Assembly: GCA_004151065.3 (NCBI GenBank)
Contig: NWUY0300054444.1
Location: 1 to 14,921 of the forward strand
Origin: Larix sibirica
Taxonomy: Eukaryota; Streptophyta; Pinopsida; Pinales; Pinaceae
DNA length: 14,921 nt
Direction of reading: 5' to 3'
In this document: piece after piece, positions 1-8,311 of the stretch
Position numbering within the stretch: the stretch's first letter is position 1
How the letters are laid out: every line of letters starts with the position of its first letter
Translations under genes and position numbers: made by a program
Notes under the pieces: generated by a model
Databases searched by the model: none
Seen by the model: the letters and a program-made list of their open reading frames with translations, nothing else
Told to the model about the DNA's origin: nothing

Positions 1-1223
1 AATTTTCAAAAAATATATATATGAGGATGATCTACCTAGAAATTACTAGGTTCGACATTTTTTAAAATTATATTTTAATTTTTTTTGAAGTTGACCCATT
101 AATATTTGAACCACATTTTATATGCCTTTGTCTTTTCCATCTATTTACATGAATTGAAAGAACAAAAATACACTTTTGAAGAAGAAATATCCTAGAAGAT
201 CTCACATATTTTGTATAAATTTTTGGTTGTGTATTTTTAATGGTATTGATTTTTTTGGGGGCACCTTTGAAACTATGGGAAAACAAATTTAGTTTAAGGT
301 TAAAAAAAAATAATAATAATATGAAATGGAAAGTATGAAAATGATATGACATTATCTTCGCCACCTAAGATGAAAGATATTAATGAGTTTTAGTTGTAAA
401 AAACCTTATAGAAAAGGGTTGGAATTCCTTATCAATTAAGTGCTCAATCGAACTATATAGCTCGATAAGCCATTAAAAAAGCTCCATTGAACAAGTTGCT
501 TGACTAAGCTTTTGAGCTTGATCAAGATCCTATTAAAAAAAAGTAGGTTGTGAAAGCACTTGCCATAGGAAAACCTAGCCACTAGCAGATACCCAATAGG
601 CTAAAAAAAACATAAAGTCCAAAATAAAGATAGTCATAGAAGCCTAAGTGAGAGAACATATAACAAATAATAAATTCGAAGGCTTACTAGCAATGATAGA
701 TGTATACATTTTGAGACTTCAACAACTCCTCAAGTCAACCAACCTAGGGGCCCACTTTTAAATTTTAATAAGGCTTGTTAACGTAGATTCACTTCTTGTT
801 AGCCTCGTTTACCTAATTGAACTTCACTTCATAACTATTTTATAAATATTATCGTGGGCCAACTCACAACCAGTGTGCATGAATTTGGAAAATGTGTGAA
901 GAATGTAGATTACTTAGAAAATATTCAAGTTTTGTCTCATAGCAACCTTGGTAAAGGCCAAACTTTGGTCTTTATGTGATATTGATTTGAAATTGTGATA
1001 TAAACTTTGAATAAGACATGCATGCGATAGAAGTTTATTAGGATACACATATGTAGGAATAATTCCATGTGTAAAGATAAGAATGAACACATGCACAACA
1101 TGTGTAGAGATATTTGAATGAACGCATACAAAAATATATCCACTAATGCACATAGGGTTTGTAAATCCAATGCATAGAAGGTTGGGAAAATCAATGTGCT
1201 AAAGTAAGAAGCGAGTTAACTAA
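1..1223. other. AT-rich stretch with no recognisable gene
   Basis: I see no protein family, RNA gene or transposon end here. Open frames on both strands are short and low in complexity; the minus-strand frames around 914-1194 are hydrophobic only because the strand is T-rich. Small A-runs and a short TAA repeat occur near 301-321. This could be very old, unrecognisable transposon sequence. Confidence 0.6.
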
Positions 1224-1635
1224 GAAGAGTTTCTTCAAGGGGTGGTAGCAGTGGGTGGGATCATTTTAGATTCAGGGGAAATATAAAGGACAAGTTCGCT
1301 TGGAGACTAGGAACAGAAACAAATAACATAGTTGAAGCTCTTGCCTTGTATCAAGGTCTAAAACTCTTGGTGATAGAAGGAATCAGAGACATCAAAATTC
1401 TTGGAGATATGCTAAACACCATCAGAGCTCATGTGCAAAAGAAAGCACCAACTAATCTTCGTCTCTCTAGATTATATGAAAGAACCTCTCAACTACTAGG
1501 CAATTTGTCTCACATGCAATTTCTTCATGTTCTGATGTTATGGCCAATTTGGCCTCAAACTTGGATAAAGGGACCTCCAAACTCTCAATGAAAATGAGAA
1601 TGTTGAACCACTTCTGTGAAGAAATTTTGATGTAA
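1224..1635 (+). pseudogene. RNase H domain relic of a plant non-LTR retrotransposon (LINE ORF2 C-terminus)
   Basis: The reading frame gives a GGIILDS start, then after a one-base shift near 1275 a block GNIKDKFAWRLG, then TNNIVEALALYQGLKLL and KILGDM. These match the order of the plant RVT_3 RNase H fold: first strand, the NNxxEAxAL helix with the catalytic Glu, and the GDS strand with the catalytic Asp. A second shift near 1530, probably a short deletion, moves to a frame with DVMANLASNLDKG, the usual end of these domains, and a TAA at 1633-1635. The normal N-terminal block with the first catalytic Asp is shortened. GDS reads GDM here. In the family this domain degrades the RNA of the RNA/DNA hybrid during retrotransposition; here it cannot be made. 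RT sequence upstream is absent. Confidence 0.8.
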
Positions 1636-2510
1636 AGTATGGACCCATTAAGGGGCTTATAACTAAAGGACGTGGTTGCAAGAGAGGATCAGATGACCAG
1701 GAGTGAAGACCAGAATAGGAGGCTAGGAATCCAAATGGCAGCACATCCCGGTGCATGGAAGGAAGGACGGGTGGCAGGATCTCCCACGTGACGATTAAAA
1801 CCTCCATGCGAACATCCAAGCAAAGAGTAATTTCTAGGATAATTGATTTGGGTGGCATCCATCTTCGCGTAAGTGAGCAAGTAATGGAAATGCACCTATC
1901 TACTCTATCGCAGGAGGAAAATGAGTGGATGGTACCTCCTACGGTCATGGTTTTGGGTACGCATGTGCTCAACCCTCGGACTATACCAAATCCCTGAATG
2001 ATACCATATCGTATAATAACAGATTAATTATTCTCCGAAGTGAAAACGATGTATATATGTTATGGTGCTCGAACTTCATAAGGTGGACACAGAAGAAAGA
2101 GAAGTGGCAGCATCGCTCACCACCAATTCAATTGTTTCTCTAGTTGAAGAACTTAGACTGGGGAAGTGCCAAAAGGAGAATTGGCACCAGATACTGGAGG
2201 AAAACAATGGCAGACAGGAGTGGAAGTGATGGTGATTGTTGCATCCCCGTCGACTTTTCCACATTCAAAATTGTCAGCACTCTCTGGTTCACTTGGTGCG
2301 TAACCTCCAGGGAGAAATTCGAGCAATTGGGTGCAACATGAAATAATGGAAGGAAGAGGAGGAGTAGGAATGAGTAAAAGAAAGGGGAGAAAATATCTAT
2401 AGGTCAGCTCTGCTGCAGAAGAGGCTCAACAGGTCAGAAACGAGGATATGAAAAACAAAGTGGCAATGTTGGAAACTCAGGTCGCTAGCTGCAAATTCAT
2501 GTTGAAGTGA
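1636..2510 (+). pseudogene. Decayed reading frames of unknown origin, partly coiled-coil-like
   Basis: Several short open stretches follow the RNase H relic on the same strand in shifting frames. Near 1690-1790 a frame reads through an SEDQNRRLGIQMAAHP block; 1755-1997 is open and contains VSEQVMEMHLSTLSQEENEW. From 2044 to 2229 a frame holds a VEELRLG block, and near 2418-2510 another reads EEAQQVRNEDMKNKVAMLE, which has a heptad-like pattern of charged and hydrophobic residues. I do not recognise any of these as a named family. They could be the C-terminal tail and 3' part of the same LINE, or another retroelement. That the frames carry protein-like composition is seen; that they once formed one protein is inference. 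Confidence 0.35.
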
Positions 2511-2794
2511 AAGATGCAGGGAAGAGTTCCTCCACCCGTATAGATGCATCCTAGGTGATTTAACAGGTCACTCAGGATGATAATTGACCAGTATTTATGT
2601 TGTCTGCTCCTGAATTGCTTTGTTAGAATTTATAGTTGTAAAAGGCTCAGTAATAGGATTGTTAGGTTGTTTGTAGACTGTTATGTAAAGGATTTAGGTA
2701 TGGGATACTAGGATATGGAATTTTCTATATGGCTTATAGGCCAATTTTGAATTCTATAATGTGTTGGAAAATTAGAGTTTCTTCAAACAATGGA

Positions 2795-3669
2795 TGTGAC
2801 AGTGTATATTACTTTGTAAATACAAAACAAACTACGTTGTAGATTTCAAGATTTCAAGCGATCTTTTATGCTTGGATTTACGGATATAAAAATGACCCAA
2901 TTATCTTCCAGTATAACTTTGTAAAATTATACTAGGATAGAGATATACTAAGTCTCTTTCTACTAAAAAACACGCACATCACTTGTGGAGCAATCTAGAC
3001 ATAAGCTAGATGAATGAATGAAAGTCTTAAGGAAGGCAATGCATGTCAATAATTACAATTCCGACCCATTACTGAAGGCTTGCAATATCAATATTGATAA
3101 ATAGTTGGTGTGTTTAGATGGCCGAATTATTGATCCACCCATGCTAAAGTATGGGAAGATGGAAGAGGCTCCAAGGAACGATATTTGGGATTGCAACAAC
3201 AAGACTATGAGTGTAGCATAAAAATTTGGAAAATGGGAAATTGCATGTTTTAATTCAAGAATTCACTCAAATGAAATAATGAACATGGGGCATGAAATTT
3301 TTACAATATTGTGCTAGAAGAGGATTGGTAATGGTTGAGTGTTTGAGAGTTTTGGGAGATATGTTGTAAGATAAAAATAGGAACCATGTTGACACGGTGG
3401 AAACAAAGCTATGTTAGATGAAACCTAGACTTCCAAGGCCACGTCAATTTCTTCTTTGCACCTTACTAGAGAGGAAGAATAATGATATTTATGGGCCTTG
3501 GAAGAGGAAGTTCATGTTCAACATGGGGGTCATTAATCAATGTATTTCCCCTTTAAATGTGAATAAGGTCAATGTTCAATATTTAACAAAATTGGCTTTG
3601 AAAATAAATGCAAAGCTTGGTGGCCTCAACTATGTGTTAGTTGTGGAATGTGCACACAGGATACCATTT
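2795..3669 (+). pseudogene. ARGONAUTE4-clade fragment (end of PAZ, linker L2, MID, start of PIWI), intronless and disabled
   Basis: Blocks appear in the exact order of plant AGO4/6/9 proteins. They are VYYFVN (2804), then PNYLP and LC with an RYTKSL block (2896-2961, PAZ end), SLVEQSRHK (2979-3005), NYNSDPLLKACNI and GRIIDPPMLKYG (3051-3153), and WDCNNKTM. They are followed by RQFLLCTLLERKN, DIYGPWKRK, NQCISP, VQYLTKLALKINAKLGGLN and HRIPF (3439-3669). DIYGPWK and the QYLT-LKINAKLGG block point to the RNA-directed DNA methylation clade, which binds small RNAs in the nucleus. At least three frame changes (between 2812 and 2869, near 2963, and between 3290 and 3370) and in-frame stops (2887, 2893, 2914, 2938, 3015, others) disable it. 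The span is close to the coding length expected without introns, although family genes are intron-rich, so it looks like a retrocopy. The N-domain, most of PAZ and the catalytic PIWI part are absent. Homology stops at a T-run. Confidence 0.88.
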
Positions 3670-3673
3670 TTTT
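3667..3673 (-). other. Possible A-tail of a minus-strand LINE (T-run on the plus strand)
   Basis: Seven T on the plus strand read as a short A-tail on the minus strand. It is preceded on that strand by 3'-UTR-like sequence and by decayed coding frames at 4473-3870. AGO homology ends at this run, as expected if a retroelement inserted there. The run is short, and I could not identify a target-site duplication. Confidence 0.4.
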
Positions 3674-3869
3674 AACAGAAACTTGAACAAAGATTGTATT
3701 AAAAAGGTTATGCACAACTATCCATATACATATGCAAAACCAATTTAAGAGCTAAAACCACCTACAATGGAACAACAAGACCAGGGGAAACATTAAAATT
3801 ACAAAATGTATAGACATGTCTTCTAGAATTGACCATATTGTTTGAGAGATAAACCCTAACATATTGGTT

Positions 3870-4473
3870 ACAAAAAAAAACACTTAAATATTTGGCATGT
3901 TGAAGCATTCTTCTATTCATTCTTTCCTGAAAGGTTGTAGACAGGTTGTTGAACCGAAGCTTCCTCCATAGGGAGGTCTCCTTCATCAGGTGTTTCCTAG
4001 AAGTGACTTCACTGATTCATCTTAGCCATTTTAAAGATTTATTCTTTGATGATATCCACAGTTCCCATTAACTCTCTCAGATTCCCTTCCATATCTTCAA
4101 TCCTTGAATCAAAACAGGTCAACTGGTTCAAGATGTATCTTGTTTCCTCTGAAACTGTTGCCGTATCCTAAATTCCTCTGCACACTGGGTCATAAACCTT
4201 CATGAGGTTCTTCTTGAAATCCTCCATACTGCCTTTAAAATATGTGTAAACTGCCATCCAAACCTCCATATCTTCTTCTAATGAGAGCAAGGCCATTGAA
4301 TGTAAAATAAGCTCTTGGGAATAAGGGGAAACCGCAATGGAAGAGTGGAAAGGGAGAGCCAAAGGTTCACGATCTTCCGACTGTAGCTCCTACAAATGCT
4401 CTGAAACCTACCCAATTTGTTCATGCATCTTCCTCCACTCATACCCTTTCATTCTTCTCGAGGTTTCTTTCAT
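3870..4473 (-). pseudogene. Decayed open frame of about 201 codons, unidentified, probably retroelement-derived
   Basis: One single minus-strand frame can be followed from an ATG at 4473-4471 to a TAA at 3870-3868, interrupted by about seven in-frame stops but with no clear frameshift. The longest open part is 4362-4168. Blocks include SSIAVSPYSQELILHSMALL, SLEEDMEVWMAVYTYFKG, then TRYILNQLTCFDSRIEDMEG and LRELMGTVDIIKE. The last two show heptad spacing typical of a coiled coil. I do not recognise the family. It lies between LINE reverse-transcriptase relics at 5790-5418 and a possible A-tail at 3673-3667 on the same strand, so the simplest guess is a C-terminal part of that LINE. A retroelement gag-like N-terminus is the alternative. 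Confidence 0.5.
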
Positions 4474-5417
4474 TTTTAGTCATTTTTTAGTCACTTATCA
4501 CCCATTTTGTACTAGTGATTTGTGGCCTTAATGTGAGATAAATGAATATTGTTCACTATGAGAACATTGAGAACATATATTGTTCTTCACCACTCACACA
4601 AATACAAATTTTCAGCAAATTCTTGCATTCTTATGTATGAGCAAGTAATTTTGTAATAAGCTTTTATGTTCACTTTCTTTGCTTCAGTAATCAATCCCAA
4701 AGATTAATTAGTAAGTTAACTATTTGAAGATGTATCATATCGTAGCTTCTTTCTTTCATTTACCTTTCATTGTATGTATACAAACCACATGATTTATGCA
4801 CACACATTCACACCATAAGTAAATATCCTTAGTTCATGCTACACAATGAATATAATTTTTATTGTGCTACTATATATGAATGACTCTTATATGTTTTATG
4901 ATGTTATGTTAGTTTCAATTATTTTTCAATAGATAGGTTGGGTGTGGGGAATTGAGAGTAATGTGAGGGGGGAGGGGCTAGATGATATTCCACCTTCATG
5001 TGGTTAGATATAGTTAGTAGAGATTAAATTATTCTCGAAACAAAGAGAAGCTCATATAATTATTCCCCTTTAGTCTTTTTAGATTCTCATACATGATGAT
5101 ATACCTATTTATTTATCACTCGACCATCTAAACTTATTATTCCATTGTAATTTTTGCAAGTCTCTGCGTGAAACAGAAATGCAATTAATTACTAGTGGTA
5201 AATCCAATGACTTTGGTGTATCCTTAAATATCTGGATTTTTTTTTGCTTAGTATTTTTAGAATATAGATGTTCTGTTATTAATTTTCCCCAATTTATATT
5301 GTATTTAGCTTTCTATGTGATAGATGATCTAATACTATTGTTTTCTTTGTGTGTAGGTATAATTCCTGGGTGGGCACTTCCTCCACCTTGCATGTTGATG
5401 AGTGTGGGTTAGGTAAG
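4474..5417. other. AT-rich stretch, no recognisable coding sequence
   Basis: No motif of a known family was seen on either strand. By position it would be the eroded middle of a minus-strand LINE if the relics on both sides belong together. A small inverted repeat (AGAACA, 5 bases, TGTTCT) lies near 4568-4585. A plus-strand open frame at 5179-5412 is T-rich and hydrophobic, and I do not regard it as a gene. Confidence 0.5.
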
Positions 5418-5790
5418 TTATACTTTCCTTACTAAGATTTTAGGGCCCCATATCTCACATTAGTATAAAATCAATGGTATTACCAATGTAAGGAATAGAA
5501 AATTGATGATTCTCAGATCCTACATTTCCGTTGATCTGAAATTTGATTTGTAGTAGGAATACTACATTCCACCCTCCCTGTAGCCTCTTTTGTGTACATG
5601 ATTCTTAAATTAGCCTTTCATTCAACTCTAAACCTAAGTATTTATAGCTCTAAACAGTCTCCAATGGCTCATTTTTTAATGTTACTTGAGAGACATTGGA
5701 ACTCTTCCATAAGATGCAATTTTGTGTAGTAAGGTTAGACTTAGTGACATTAACCAATGGTCTATCTTCTTCCTCGCATATGGAGGCACT
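5418..5790 (-). pseudogene. Post-palm (thumb and C-terminal) part of a LINE reverse transcriptase, disabled
   Basis: On the minus strand one frame from 5784 downward reads SICEEED, LVNVTKSNL, EPLETV, SYKYLGLELNERL and KRLQGGWNVVFLLQ. After a one-base shift near 5525 another reads DLRIINFLFLTLVIPLILY, a stop, then CEIWGPK, ending at a TAA at 5420-5418. These follow the order in plant LINE ORF2 proteins after the YADD palm: xVNxxKxK, then YKYLG, GGWK, and the LVTPVILYGCEVWG block. In the family this enzyme copies the element RNA into DNA at a nicked target. The palm with YADD was not found upstream, so the copy is truncated or eroded. The stop at the Gly codon of LYGCE and another before SYKYLG are point changes. 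Its 3' portion may continue to 3667. Confidence 0.8.
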
Positions 5791-6884
5791 ACAACAGGGT
5801 AAATAGTTCCATGCACATTAAGCATGAAGCAAACTTTCATTTTGTAACGAGTTAAGCTCAAAATCCATTAAATAGAAATTAACATTGCATGGTCTAGTTA
5901 TTCATGTCCCCAAGAAGCAATAGTTGTTTTCTTTAGATATTCATGTCCTCAAGAAGCAAGATCTATTTTCTTTGTTCTCTTTCAACATACTCCTAATATT
6001 TTTTTTGATTCCTTGAAATAAATGGCTTTTGACTACTCAAGGCAATTGGCTTCCAACTCTTCATTAACTAGTAATGAATCATTTGTATTTGAATGTTTTT
6101 AGTAATTTTTATAGCATGATGATATAGAAGTTATTCATATGTCAAAAAAATGTGGAAAATGAATACTTATGGAAAATGGAAATGACTAAATTCTAGGCAA
6201 TGGTTGTAGTATAGTCATGGATGAAAATAGTGAATATATAATGTGAACATAATCACTTTCCCATATGTTTCCTTGAAAAGAACCTGTGGGCCATCACTAC
6301 GAGCTTTACCTAAAGGTTATGACATTTAAGGAAAATTGTTCTTGTCATTGCATCACAAACCGTGTATACAATGCAAACAAAAGTCTTTGCAGGCAGTGCC
6401 ATCCTTGTGCATTTATCTTTTTGCATTTATTGTACTTCCATTCTCATATTACTTCCTTAACCTCTCCTAAATACTATGAATTATTTACTGGTTTAAGATG
6501 AAGTCGCTTACCATTATTTTCTTTCCTCCTCTTGATTAAAAAATAATAATCCTTTGCTCATATGTCAATGCAAAGCTTTATATAATTTGCATAAGGTGCA
6601 CTAATGTTGTAAAATTGTGCTTATTATACAACTATTACACTATCATGATGCATTATGAAGTGATGACTAAGTACTTTGTATACACTCAAGAAACACATTA
6701 GACCATATGATTTATGGTGATGTTAAATTTGCATAATTGACTTTTCTGGTTTCATCTTTGACACTACAGCTTATGTTATTACCCTACTTTTGATAAGATC
6801 CAATGTGTAAAGAAAGAGTTAGTGAAACTTGACAACTAGTGGCCCCATCTAGTAAAATTAATAGTTCATGACTAATGAGTGTTA
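5791..6884. other. AT-rich stretch without a recognised gene
   Basis: I searched both strands for the RT palm, for integrase and for transposase motifs and saw none. A two-copy direct repeat lies at 5899-5973. A plus-strand open frame at 6286-6501 shows several Cys and His but in no known finger spacing, and I do not accept it as a gene. CACTAC occurs at 5787, 6295 and 6762, but the bases that follow do not match the candidate right end at 7393. Confidence 0.5.
5899..5973. repeat. Two-copy direct repeat, 36-bp units, period 39
   Basis: Units 5899-5934 and 5938-5973 both begin TATTCATGTCC and share CAAGAAGCAA and TTTTCTTT, separated by 3 bases. They differ at a handful of positions. This is a small local duplication; I see no function. 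Confidence 0.85.
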
Positions 6885-7393
6885 ATTAAGCGGCGTTCAC
6901 ATGTCCAATGATTTATGCTTAATGGACATACGATTAACTTTAAACGTCTAGGCCACGTGGATGGCGTCTCTTAAGTGACATTTTTTCACATTTAAACCAT
7001 GTGATTAACGTCTCTAAGTGATATTGAAGCCATATTTAGGCCACATGGACAAGGTCTCCTAAGTTTGGTTCCACGTGATGAATGTCTCTTAAGTGACCTT
7101 AAAGCCACATTTAGGCCACATGGACAGCGTCTCCTAAGAGACATTGGTTCCACATTTAGGCCATGTTTAATCCATGTGATAAATGTCCCTTAAGAAACGT
7201 GATAACCATGTTTAGGCCACATGTTGATGTCTCTTAAGCAAGGTTTGTTCCATGTTTAGGCGATAGTGATTCAACACTCGATACGTCACTTAAGCGACAT
7301 CATCGCAACAACATCTAAACAACATTAGAATTTACTATTTGATGTGTCTACGCCGCAAAAAAAGTGTCAAACTTGGGCCTTAATGTAGTAGTG
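6885..7393 (+). mobile_element. Possible non-autonomous CACTA-like element: right part with subterminal repeats
   Basis: The segment ends at 7393 with ATGTAGTAGTG, which on the other strand begins CACTACTACAT, the form of a CACTA (EnSpm) terminus. Just inside lie GCCGCAAAAAAAGTGTC and the tandem dyad array at 6966-7298. CACTA elements carry subterminal repeats in this position that the transposase binds. GCGGCGT occurs at the left (about 6891) and inverted at the right (about 7351-7357), hinting at related ends. No matching CACTAC terminus with a shared 3-base duplication was found on the left, and there is no transposase, so the call stays tentative and the left border is a guess. Confidence 0.35.
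6966..7298 (+). repeat. Diverged tandem array of about 44-bp units in an alternating two-type order
   Basis: Eight units start with GTCNCTTAAG or a variant, at 6966, 7010, 7054, 7084, 7129, 7185, 7229 and 7285. Spacings are 44, 44, 30, 45, 56, 44 and 56. Best copies have GTC-N-CTTAAG-N-GAC, a 14-bp dyad. After the dyad two tails alternate: type A ends in TTTAGGCCACATGG (units at 7010, 7084, 7185), and type B carries a TTCCA block or CCATGTGAT or CCACGTGAT (units at 7054, 7129, 7229). The repeat is therefore a dimer of about 100 bp. Unit 7054 has lost about 14 bases relative to its neighbours. Degraded related sequence begins near 6892. Confidence 0.85.
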
Positions 7394-7978
7394 AGCTAGA
7401 TTTAGTATTTTGTGTGATTTTACTTCATTTAACAAAAGTTGCCAACAATAGTTTTTTTTAATCATAGCATGAAATCTAACTATATGGAGAGGTCCAAGAT
7501 ATCCTAATACATCATTCCCATGTTTCAGATCTTGATTTGAATGCATTTTCAAGACCATATATGCATTTTACATAACCATGTGTACATTTCCAAAGCTAGT
7601 GAATAAGTGTAAATTAAGCAAAATGGCACATCTCCTTGATACGATCTCCCTCTTTCTCATTATTAGTGGTTATTAATATATACAATTATCATGTAACAAC
7701 TATCATAATCAATCCTCAACCTAATTCATTGAATGGTAAATTAAACATGTGTGACGTATGATAAGGAAAACACTCTTAATCATGAAATACATCATTAATA
7801 AACAAAGGAATTTATTCATAAACCCTAACAACATTAAATCAAGTGATCATAGTCTAGAACGCTAACAACATTAAATTATGTGATCATAGTCTAGAAAGCC
7901 ATAATGATTATTTAACTTTATCAAAATTGAAAAAAAATTGTGCAAACGAATATTGATGGCTCATGTTGAAGTGGTGGG
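7394..7978. other. AT-rich stretch without a recognised gene
   Basis: No coding family or RNA gene was seen. It contains the two-copy repeat at 7825-7898. The minus-strand open frame at 7558-7367 has no recognisable motif and crosses the right end of the candidate CACTA-like element. Confidence 0.55.
7825..7898. repeat. Two-copy tandem repeat, 37-bp period
   Basis: Units 7825-7861 and 7862-7898 both read CTAACAACATTAAAT, then five variable bases, then GTGATCATAGTCTAGAA or nearly so, with about three to four differences. They are directly adjacent. Likely a local duplication with no assigned role. Confidence 0.9.
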
Positions 7979-8107
7979 AGGTGATGGGGAGGCGAGAGCT
8001 CTGAGTTGTGCTTAGGGTTTGATTTAGGATTTGGTGCAGGTGGCAGGGTTTCTCGTATAGAGCAGACATGAGAACAGCATGGGAGAGTCAACGGGGGGGG
8101 GGGGGGG
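7979..8107 (+). mobile_element. LINE 5' end, copy 1: 5' UTR, start codon and poly-G, then cut off
   Basis: This stretch aligns base by base, with scattered changes, to 8218-8334, the start of the longer LINE. Shared blocks are GGGAGGCG, TCTGAG, TTAGGGTTTG, AGAGCAG, and the start ATGGG(A/G)GA(G/A)TC. The ATG is at 8079-8081, followed after three more codons by 15 G and an N at 8108. The LINE-like sequence then stops and AT-rich spacer (8109-8217) follows. It may be a second 5' copy, a tandem duplication of the promoter region, or an assembly product of the G-run. Confidence 0.75.
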
Positions 8108-8311
8108 NAAATAAATTAAATTAACAACAAATAATTGAACATGTAGATTCCATTAGAAATATCATTTACAAAATAGTACCAAATATATTATATCAATAAA
8201 GTTGATTATACGTGAGCGATAGGGAGGCGGGAGGTCTGAGCTGTGTTTAGGGTTTGGTTTAGATTCGTAGCAATCGACGGTCTTCGTTTTTAGAGCAGGC
8301 ACGAGATTGAC

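Noticed and set aside
68-364. Minus-strand 98-codon open frame at the window start
   Set aside because: Lys/Asn/Phe-rich translation of AT-rich DNA with no recognisable motif.
914-1194. Two overlapping minus-strand frames rich in Leu, Phe, His and Cys
   Set aside because: Two frames of the same T-rich strand, neither with a family motif; looks like chance.
1538-1972. Minus-strand 144-codon open frame, one of the longest in the window
   Set aside because: It lies antisense to the RNase H end and following plus-strand relic frames and shows no domain; a shadow frame.
4168-4362. 64-codon minus-strand frame as an independent small gene
   Set aside because: The same frame continues on both sides through stops, so it is part of a longer decayed frame.
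5787-5799. CACTACAACAGGG, a possible CACTA left end
   Set aside because: Lies inside the minus-strand RT relic, does not match the candidate right terminus, and no 3-base duplication agrees.
6286-6501. Cys- and His-containing frame, possible zinc finger
   Set aside because: Spacing fits no known finger and the flanks show no coding relic.
7825-7898. Possible CRISPR-like direct repeats
   Set aside because: Only two adjacent units with no spacers, in plant-type DNA.
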